Positions 1-5,951 of a DNA stretch of 10,872 nucleotides are shown here, piece after piece. The stretch covers positions 1 through 10,872 of the forward strand of contig JAGWIH010000046.1 of the NCBI GenBank assembly GCA_028866355.1, given 5' to 3'. This stretch comes from Alphaproteobacteria bacterium. GTDB taxonomy: Bacteria > Pseudomonadota > Alphaproteobacteria > ATCC43930 > CGMCC-115725. A program made the position numbers and the translations under genes. Within the stretch, counting starts at the first letter, position 1. The number at the start of each line of letters is the position of its first letter. The notes beneath the pieces were generated by a model. That model was not told the origin of the DNA. It ran no database searches and saw nothing but the letters and a program-made list of their open reading frames with translations.

Positions 1-1973
1 TCGCCGACGCGTTCGACTGTTGGCGTGTCCAGCGCAAACTGCACGCCGGTCGCTCGACTTTCGCGCAGCAGACGCGCGCCGATCGAATCGAGGCTGTTTA
101 CGTCGACGCCGGGCTTAAGGCCGATCTGGACTTCGCCAGCATAAGCGGGCTCGGTATAGGCGCTGCTCTCCGGCGAGCCGATGCGCGCGAAGACGTGCGC
201 GACCGCAGGATCCTTCCTCAACCGCTGGGTGATGCCGACAACCGCAGCTTCCGTATCAGCGAGAGCGCTGCCGGGCGCCAGCGTGAAGGACTCAAGCAGC
301 ACGCCTTCGTTGGGCAGCGGCAGGAAATTGACCGACACCAGCGCCAGGCCGCCAACGCCGATGAGCAGGACGACCGCGCAGACCACGGTGCTTCGCCAGG
401 GAAAGCGGAGCGTCAGGTCGAGCAGCCGCGCGTTCCACTGGCGCAGGCGTTCGACGGCGCGGCCGCCCGCGCTCTGGCCGTGCGCCTGCCGTGCGCCGAT
501 GAAGCCGAGGCCGAAGGGAATAAAGGTGAGCGAGACGAAGAGCGACATGAGCAGCGCGAACGACATGGCGAGCGCAAACGGCACGAAGAACAGGCCGGCG
601 AGGCCACCGACGAAAAGCAGCGGCACGAACACCGCCACGACCGTAAGCGTGCCGGTGATGTCCGGACCAGCGATGCCGATGACGCCGTTCCAGATGCCGG
701 TCCAGCGATCGTCGCCTTGCTCCCAGCGATGATAGATGCTCTCGAGGACGATAATCGCGTCGTCGGCCAGGATGCCGATGGCGACGGTCAACGCGCCAAG
801 CGTCATAAGATCGAGACTCTGGCCGACGGCGTAAAGGCAGGCGATGCCGAGCGCGAACGACAGCGGAATGCTGAAAGCGAGCGTCCAAATGCCGCGGCCT
901 GTGCCCAGGATCCAGATGAGCACCGCGACGGCCAACATCGCGCCAATCAGCAGATTGCGGCCGAGATCGGCGCCGATGACGCCAACAAGATGGCCTTGGT
1001 CGTACATCTTGATCCAGCGCACGTTTTTCGGCAGCTGTGCCAGCGTCGCATCGAGCGCCCGCTGCACTTCGCGCGTCACCGGCACTGTCGAGGCGCCCGG
1101 CTGCTTGAAGACGGCCATCGCGACGCTCGGATTGCCGTCCAGCAGGACGGCGCTGTGCGTCGGCTCGGGACCGCGCGAAACGTGCGCCAGGGCGGCGAGC
1201 GGAATCGGCCCGTGGGCGCCCGGCACGGCGATACGGGCCATCTCCTCTGCTTGGGTCGGTGCGCCGCGCGTTTCGGCGAGCACGTCCTGATGGCCGAGCG
1301 ACACGTAGCCGGCCGAGCCCAGCACGACATGTTGCTTCACGGCGTCGACGATCGCGCCAACGCCGACGCCGTAGCGGGCCATGGCCGCGAGATCGGGCGC
1401 GACAAGCAACGCCTCGTCGCCGGTGCCGTAGACTTCGACCCGTTGCACGCCGGGCAGCGCGCGGAGTTGCGGCACGATGTTCGTGACAACCGCGCGCTGT
1501 ACGTCGCCCGGCGCGACATCGGCCGGAACCTCGACCGTGTAGTCGGCGACCTCGTTGATCGCGTTGCCCATGATTTCCGCATAGGGCTCGACGCCCGACG
1601 GCAGCTTGGCCCGCGCGCGATCGATTGCGCCGTTGATCGCCTGAAGATCTTGCGACGGCACGGTGCCGGACCGGAAGCGTACGTCGTTCTCGACCACGCC
1701 GTTGCCCATCGTCGAGCGGATGCCGACGACATTCGGCAGCGAGAGCAGCTGACCCTCGAGCGGCCGCACGACCAGCGTCTCGAGTTCTCGTGCGGTCGCG
1801 CCCGAAATATGCGTGACGACGCTGATCTGCGGAAAGTCGAAACGCGGCAGAACCTCGACCGGAATATTGAGGAAGGCATAAGCGGCATAGGCCGCGAGTC
1901 CGCCATAGACCAACACCCAGAGCAGCGGCCGGAGGAAAAAGCGCCTGACGCTGTCGAACCGGAAATCAGGCAT
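1..1973 (-). CDS. RND-family efflux permease, inner-membrane subunit (C-terminus outside window)
   Basis: This is the proton-driven inner-membrane pump of a tripartite RND exporter. About 657 residues are visible of roughly 1,020-1,050 usual for the family; the 3' part runs off the window. It starts with a short cytoplasmic tail and TM1 (about residues 15-34), then the periplasmic porter domain with the early family motif FPQISV. TM2-TM6 lie at about 330-480. TM4 carries the proton-relay aspartate pair in ILADDAII at D404/D405, matching D407/D408 of AcrB. The start ATG shares one base with the stop codon of the adaptor gene (TGATG) and I see no Shine-Dalgarno sequence, so translational coupling is likely. 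The intact DD pair is of the drug-exporter (HAE) kind rather than the CusA/CzcA pattern, although the nearby regulators are of the metal type. The family is certain; the substrate is unknown. Confidence 0.93.
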   Translation of the reverse strand, partial: MPDFRFDSVRRFFLRPLLWVLVYGGLAAYAAYAFLNIPVEVLPRFDFPQISVVTHISGATARELETLVVRPLEGQLLSLPNVVGIRSTMGNGVVENDVRFRSGTVPSQDLQAINGAIDRARAKLPSGVEPYAEIMGNAINEVADYTVEVPADVAPGDVQRAVVTNIVPQLRALPGVQRVEVYGTGDEALLVAPDLAAMARYGVGVGAIVDAVKQHVVLGSAGYVSLGHQDVLAETRGAPTQAEEMARIAVPGAHGPIPLAALAHVSRGPEPTHSAVLLDGNPSVAMAVFKQPGASTVPVTREVQRALDATLAQLPKNVRWIKMYDQGHLVGVIGADLGRNLLIGAMLAVAVLIWILGTGRGIWTLAFSIPLSFALGIACLYAVGQSLDLMTLGALTVAIGILADDAIIVLESIYHRWEQGDDRWTGIWNGVIGIAGPDITGTLTVVAVFVPLLFVGGLAGLFFVPFALAMSFALLMSLFVSLTFIPFGLGFIGARQAHGQSAGGRAVERLRQWNARLLDLTLRFPWRSTVVCAVVLLIGVGGLALVSVNFLPLPNEGVLLESFTLAPGSALADTEAAVVGITQRLRKDPAVAHVFARIGSPESSAYTEPAYAGEVQIGLKPGVDVNSLDSIGARLLRESRATGVQFALDTPTVERVG

Positions 1974-3001
1974 CAGTCGGGCGGCTGGTAGCGTTCGCTG
2001 ATGCCGCGATGGAACTCGAGATAGGCGCCCTCGACCACCACGGCGCTGCCCGGTGCGAGGCCCGCCGTAATCAGCGTCAGCCCGCCGCGGCTCGGGCCCA
2101 GCGCGACCTCCTGCGGCACGTCACCTTTCGGGGTGTGTACGAGGACCCACCACTTCGTCTGGTCGAGGATGAGCGCACGGGTCGGCACCGCGACGCCGCT
2201 GAATGTACCGGCGTCGAGCGTCACCGTGCCGGTTTCGCCGTCGAGCCAACCGGGCGCCGTTGCGACCGACACCAGATTGAGCGTCCGGCCGCCGTCCGGC
2301 CGCAAGGCGCCGACCACCGCGCGCACCTTCACGGGAATCGTGGCGCCGCCGCCGGCGGGAACGAATTGGCCCGTCGCGCCGGCGCTGACCGAATCGGCGT
2401 CCGTGCCGTAGATGGTCGCCCGCAGCCATAAGTCGTTCTCGGGCAGCAACGTCAACACGGTCTCGTCCGCACTAATACGCTGACCGGCATAAGCATCGAC
2501 GGTGAGCACGCGGCCAGCCTGCGGTGCACGGATGCTGGCCATGTCCTCGGCAGCCGCAAGGGCCGCGTGTGCGCTGTCGCGGTCGGCCTGCGCATTACTC
2601 ATTGCCGCGACGGCGCGTGCAACGGTGCCGCGCGTGCTCAGGCGCGCGGCGAATTTCTGGCGCTCGATTGCCAGCTCTTGTTGGGCAGCCTTGAAAGCGG
2701 CATCGGCCGTGGTGACCGCCGCCCGACGTGCGGCCAGCAGCGTGTCGATCGACGGTCCGGTGAGTTGGCCCAGCACCGCATTCGCCCCGACCGGGTCACC
2801 CGGCTGCGCCGTCAGGTTCGCGATGGTCCCGGCGACACCGGCACGCAGCCGGAGGACCGAGCGCGGCTCGACCGTCGCGTAGCCGACCACCTGCAACGGC
2901 ATGGTTTGCGCCTTGGCCGCCCACAGCACGTCCGCCGCATGCGCCGGCGTCGCGGCGATTGCAAGCAGGACGACGATCGTGAGGCTGTGTCGACGCGGCA
3001 T
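1973..3001 (-). CDS. RND periplasmic adaptor (membrane fusion protein, HlyD/CusB-like)
   Basis: The product is predicted to bridge the RND permease and an outer-membrane channel in the periplasm. The frame is open much further upstream, but I start it at ATG 3001. That gives a clear signal peptide (basic PRRH, hydrophobic LTIVVLLAIAA, cleavage after AHA at about residue 22) and places the start about 19 bases after a predicted transcription start. The upstream extension is Cys/Arg-rich and would cover the promoter. The 342-residue protein has the two lipoyl half-motifs (around 45-75 and 150-180), an Ala-rich helical hairpin between them (about 80-145), then beta-barrel and membrane-proximal domains. 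There is no lipobox cysteine, so it is probably not a lipoprotein. No outer-membrane channel gene is seen. It forms an operon with the permease, overlapping it by one base. Confidence 0.9.
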   Translation of the reverse strand: MPRRHSLTIVVLLAIAATPAHAADVLWAAKAQTMPLQVVGYATVEPRSVLRLRAGVAGTIANLTAQPGDPVGANAVLGQLTGPSIDTLLAARRAAVTTADAAFKAAQQELAIERQKFAARLSTRGTVARAVAAMSNAQADRDSAHAALAAAEDMASIRAPQAGRVLTVDAYAGQRISADETVLTLLPENDLWLRATIYGTDADSVSAGATGQFVPAGGGATIPVKVRAVVGALRPDGGRTLNLVSVATAPGWLDGETGTVTLDAGTFSGVAVPTRALILDQTKWWVLVHTPKGDVPQEVALGPSRGGLTLITAGLAPGSAVVVEGAYLEFHRGISERYQPPD

Positions 3002-3025
3002 CGAGACCCGGTGGCTGGATGCCTC

Positions 3026-3081
3026 GACTATAGTCGGCACACCTGAAGCGGTGCTGACGCTCGGATTACGGGGCCGTAATC
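3026..3081 (-). promoter_or_regulatory. Promoter/operator block 1, upstream of the RND operon
   Basis: This 56-base block matches 8803-8858 at 47 positions in the same orientation with no gaps. On the minus strand it runs from a palindrome (3081-3064) through a conserved middle containing CTTCAGGTG to a TATAGT hexamer at 3032-3027, a good -10 box. The -35 region is poor, as expected for an activated promoter. The centre of the palindrome lies about 40 bases upstream of the -10 hexamer, near -52 relative to a start at about 3020. That is a usual place for an OmpR-type activator. The predicted leader before the adaptor ATG is about 19 bases. The promoter role is inferred from conservation and layout. 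Confidence 0.7.
3064..3081. promoter_or_regulatory. Palindromic operator 1 (GATTACGG-GG-CCGTAATC)
   Basis: This is a perfect inverted repeat with 8-base arms and a 2-base centre. It lies 15 bases after the ATPase stop codon, inside promoter block 1. The same palindrome, slightly varied, occurs at 8840-8859. E. coli CusR is known to bind an inverted repeat with a 2-base centre, and a CusR/CopR-like regulator is encoded at 10313-10872, so it is the best candidate to bind here (inference). No T-run follows the palindrome, so a terminator is unlikely. Confidence 0.65.
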
Positions 3082-3096
3082 TGCTGCCAAACAGGC

Positions 3097-5427
3097 CTAG
3101 TCGGCAATTGCCGCCAGCAAGATGGCGAGTAGCACCATAGTCGTGGCAACGATCCCAAGCGTTTGAGCAAGGATCGCGACATTGGGAACTGCGAGCGCAA
3201 AGAAAGAACGGGCTAGCGGCACGGCTAACACGACGGCAGAAAGTATCGCCATAATGCCGAGTAACGCGCCGCGCCAAAGCACAAGCGGGCGCGACAATCT
3301 TATGAGAACCCAAAAGCCGAACGCCAATATCGTCAGGAAGGCAGCGGTCGTTGCCTGAACGGCGTTCGCCGAATCTTGCGCTCCGGCGAGAGCATATGCC
3401 GTGACCGCCGCCGCCGCCGCAGCAAACCCGACCGGCACCGCGAACCTCAGCACTCTTTTCACAAACCCAGGCCTATAGCGTTGCGCATTCGGAGCTAGCG
3501 CGAGAAAGAAGGACGGAATTCCGATCGTGAGGGCATCAATAAGGGTCAGGTGCCTCGGCAAGAACGGAAACGGCGAGGCGAGTATCGCGACGCTCACCGT
3601 AAGAAACGCGATGTATACGGTTTTCGTGAGGAAAATGTTGGCGACGCGTTCGATGTTCGCAGCCACCTTGCGTCCCTCGGCCATGATGGCCGGAAGCGTC
3701 GAAAATGCGCTGTCGAGTAATACGATTTGGGCCACCGCTTTCGTTGCCGGAGCTCCATTGCCCATGGCGACGCCGAGGACGGCCTCTTTGAGTGCCAGCA
3801 CGTCATTGACGCCGTCTCCGACCATGGCGACGACATGCCCGCGAGCCTGTAAGGCTTTGACCATGTCGCGCTTTTGTTGCGGCTTAATGCGGCCGAACAC
3901 GGAATGTCTTTCCATAAACTCACCCAGCTCATCGATCTGGGTCGGAAACCCCGCGCCGCCGTCTACGACCTCCCCAATATCGGTCAGACCGGCTCGAGCG
4001 CATACAGCCGCGACCGTCGTCGGGTTGTCGCCGGAAATCACTTTGCATGCGACACCTTGCCGTCCAAAGAATGCAACGGTTGCCCGCGCATCGGCTCGTA
4101 CTTGCTCCTCGAAGAGCACCAGAGCGATCGCTCTAACATCGTTCGGCAGCCGATGAGGTGCGGCGGCCTCCGCCGAGCGACCCAACAGCAAGACGCGGTG
4201 TCCGGATTCCGTCCGCGCGGCCGCTTGAAGCAACGCGCCTTTCTGGTTTGGTGATCGCTGCAGAAGCACTTCTGGCGCGCCTAAGAGCCACGTCGTGCTC
4301 TCGTCGATTTGAAGCGCGCTCCACTTCCTTTCGGAAGAGAACGGTACTGTCGTCCGTGCGTCGGTACCCTTGTCTGCGGGGAAGGCCGCCGACAGCGCCG
4401 CGCTCGTTGAGCTGCCCGAAGGAACCGCTCCAAAAGCCCGGAGCACTTCCTCGATGTAGTCGTCCTGTTCAAGTCGCTCTACGCTGTGAAATGAGACCTC
4501 GCTTTTCGTGAGCGTCCCGGTTTTGTCGAAACATACGATGTCGGCCCGCGCCAAGCCCTCGATCGCGGGGAGCTCTTGTACCAGCGCCTTCCTTCGTCCC
4601 AGGACAATGACGCTTATCGCAAAGGCAATGCTCATGAGCAGCACCAGACCTTGAGGAACCATGCCGACCAATCCGGCCACGGTTCCTGGAACCGCGCCGG
4701 TCGCCGACCCGTATGAATGCATCTGGGTGAGAAAGAGGAGCGGCGCAGCAATAATCAGCGCGCAGACCACGTAGCGCAAAAACGCATCGATCCCAGCCAT
4801 GAGCTCGGAGCGGGTCAATGTGAATTTCCGAGCCTCGGCGGCCACCTTTTGCGCGTACGTCTCCGCGCCGACGCGCGTCACCGTGAACCTGCCTGAACCC
4901 GCGACCACGAAACTTCCTGAGTAGACGGCGTCCCCGGCGTTCTTGGTGATCGGCAGCGACTCTCCAGAAAGGAGCGACTCGTCGATCTCAAGGCCGTCGC
5001 TCGCGACGATGGTTCCGTCTACTGCCACCTGATCTCCAAGGCTGAGTTCGAGTGTGTCGTCGACCACGGTCTCCGCCGCGGGAATCTCATGGATCTGCCC
5101 GTCGCGAAGTGCTCTCGCCGTTGGCACGTTGAGCAACGCCAATGCGTCCAATGTCCATTTCGCTCGAATTTCTTGAACGATGCCGATAAGGGCGTTGAGT
5201 ACTAAGACGATCCCGAACAGCGCGTCAGTGATCGAACCGAACAACAAGATCACAACCAACAGAGTGGCAAGGGTCCCGTTGAAGAGCGTGAAAATGTTGG
5301 CGTAAAGAATTTCGCCGTAGGTGCGATGAGAAGTTTCCGCGATTGTGTTCGCGCAGCCTTTTTGCTTCCTTGCTTCGACCTCTTCGGAGGTCAGACCCAA
5401 GAATAGCGTATCTTTGCTCCCGGACAT
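3097..5427 (-). CDS. P-type cation-transporting ATPase, CtpE-like
   Basis: This is an ATP-driven cation pump of the inner membrane, 776 residues, a normal length for the CtpE-like group. No N-terminal metal-binding domain is present. In order: an N-terminal segment and M1-M2 (about 40-88); actuator domain with SGES at 154-157; M3-M4 (about 213-277); phosphorylation motif DKTGTLT with D301; a nucleotide-binding domain with FSSERKWSA near 363-371; SGDNP at 465-469; GDGVND at 537-542; and six C-terminal membrane helices including the IGIPSFFLALAP stretch typical of CtpE relatives. Mycobacterial CtpE has been linked to calcium uptake; the ion here is not proven. The M4 motif reads PQGL (258-261), where P2-type pumps have PEGL with a cation-binding glutamate. 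The start has only a weak AGCGAG upstream. Base composition looks somewhat less GC-rich than the flanking genes, which may indicate a different origin. Confidence 0.93.
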   Translation of the reverse strand: MSGSKDTLFLGLTSEEVEARKQKGCANTIAETSHRTYGEILYANIFTLFNGTLATLLVVILLFGSITDALFGIVLVLNALIGIVQEIRAKWTLDALALLNVPTARALRDGQIHEIPAAETVVDDTLELSLGDQVAVDGTIVASDGLEIDESLLSGESLPITKNAGDAVYSGSFVVAGSGRFTVTRVGAETYAQKVAAEARKFTLTRSELMAGIDAFLRYVVCALIIAAPLLFLTQMHSYGSATGAVPGTVAGLVGMVPQGLVLLMSIAFAISVIVLGRRKALVQELPAIEGLARADIVCFDKTGTLTKSEVSFHSVERLEQDDYIEEVLRAFGAVPSGSSTSAALSAAFPADKGTDARTTVPFSSERKWSALQIDESTTWLLGAPEVLLQRSPNQKGALLQAAARTESGHRVLLLGRSAEAAAPHRLPNDVRAIALVLFEEQVRADARATVAFFGRQGVACKVISGDNPTTVAAVCARAGLTDIGEVVDGGAGFPTQIDELGEFMERHSVFGRIKPQQKRDMVKALQARGHVVAMVGDGVNDVLALKEAVLGVAMGNGAPATKAVAQIVLLDSAFSTLPAIMAEGRKVAANIERVANIFLTKTVYIAFLTVSVAILASPFPFLPRHLTLIDALTIGIPSFFLALAPNAQRYRPGFVKRVLRFAVPVGFAAAAAAVTAYALAGAQDSANAVQATTAAFLTILAFGFWVLIRLSRPLVLWRGALLGIMAILSAVVLAVPLARSFFALAVPNVAILAQTLGIVATTMVLLAILLAAIAD

Positions 5428-5560
5428 GTCTCGCTATTGGTTTGGGTGCCGCCATGACCATATTGATATGCCTTCAGCATTCGTAGCATTTTTCCCTCGG
5501 CGACCTCGTTGGATTGGCCGGCCAACGTACGCGCGAGCAGTTCGTCGGGATCAGGACCAT

Positions 5561-5580
5561 TGATCTCACTAGGTAGATCA
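5561..5580. repeat. Inverted repeat upstream of the ATPase gene (TGATCT-N8-AGATCA)
   Basis: The arms are perfect 6-base complements around an 8-base spacer with a symmetric CTAG core, so 16 of 20 positions are symmetric. It lies in the 184-base gap between the small membrane protein and the ATPase, about 135 bases before the ATPase start. It could be an operator or a weak RNA hairpin. It is short enough to be a chance occurrence. Confidence 0.3.
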
Positions 5581-5611
5581 CCGCCTTCGGCTAGCGCCGC
5601 GCGGTTCGTCC

Positions 5612-5866
5612 CTAGCGATGACGGATGGCACGATGCTCCCGCAGACGTTGATAGTGCAGCACTTGGGCGAGCGACGCGCCAATGAGAGCACCAACCAGGA
5701 TCGTGGTGAGCATCGCGCTCAGGTTGTACGTTGCCGTCGAAACCGAATCCCACGGCAAGTAAGCACCGCGGCCAGCTGGCAAGAGCAACCCAAGAATATC
5801 GAGCGCGACGCCAATTATGGCGCCGTTGCGCGCCCATCGGAGCACCAGGAACCGGCGTTCGGACAT
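5612..5866 (-). CDS. Small two-helix membrane protein, unknown function
   Basis: I do not recognise a family for this 84-residue product. It has a basic start (SERR), a first hydrophobic helix at about 15-31 (GAIIGVALDILGLLLPAG), a short polar loop with PWDS, a second helix at about 48-68 (MLTTILVGALIGASLAQVL), and a basic C-terminal tail rich in Arg and His. This suggests an inner-membrane hairpin. An overlapping minus-strand frame starting at 5837 has no such pattern and I reject it. The gene lies 184 bases upstream of the P-type ATPase on the same strand and is the first gene after the FNR/FixK-like box, so the two may be co-transcribed. AAGGA lies 12 bases or more before the ATG, too far for a typical ribosome binding site, and the promoter geometry suggests the mRNA could be leaderless. 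The coding call rests on its membrane pattern and context. Confidence 0.6.
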   Translation of the reverse strand: MSERRFLVLRWARNGAIIGVALDILGLLLPAGRGAYLPWDSVSTATYNLSAMLTTILVGALIGASLAQVLHYQRLREHRAIRHR

Positions 5867-5900
5867 GGCTTCATTCTCACTTCCTTAGCCCCCGGGGACA

Positions 5901-5914
5901 TTGACTTATGTCAA
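5901..5914 (-). promoter_or_regulatory. FNR/FixK-type box (TTGAC-N4-GTCAA)
   Basis: The box has perfect 5-base arms around TTAT, within the known FNR/FixK consensus (TTGAY-N4-RTCAA). It lies between the stop of the DedA-PAP2 gene and the start of the small membrane protein. If it acts at -41.5, transcription would begin exactly at the A of the ATG at 5866, and the -10 position (5878-5873) reads GAGAAT, four of six matches to TATAAT. I infer oxygen-responsive activation of the small protein and the ATPase. No FNR/FixK gene is in the window. Confidence 0.55.
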
Positions 5915-5951
5915 GGCGCCCACCTAATGACTATCTCTCGCGTGCAAGCGG

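Noticed and set aside
195..1991. 598-codon plus-strand frame antisense to the RND permease
   Set aside because: Its translation is rich in Arg, Asp, His and Ala without any domain pattern. The minus strand in this region encodes a clear RND permease with conserved motifs. GC-rich DNA commonly leaves such frames open.
3064..3081. Palindrome read as a transcription terminator for the ATPase gene
   Set aside because: The loop would be only 2 bases and no T-run follows on either strand. The same element occurs with its downstream promoter sequence at 8803-8858, so an operator is more likely.
3002..3313. Upstream extension of the adaptor frame to 446 residues
   Set aside because: The added 104 residues are Cys/Arg-rich, would place coding sequence across the promoter block and the ATPase 3' end, and would bury a clear signal peptide.
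5391..5837. 148-codon minus-strand frame bridging the small membrane protein and the ATPase start
   Set aside because: The first half overlaps the better-supported two-helix protein and the end overlaps the ATPase start by 37 bases. The middle (about 5430-5611) reads like plausible protein but has no start codon of its own there except two late ATGs. A remnant gene is possible but not supported enough to list.
5890..5899. CCCCGGGG palindrome near the FNR/FixK box
   Set aside because: A short self-complementary run in GC-rich DNA without further symmetry or a T-run; nothing supports a function.
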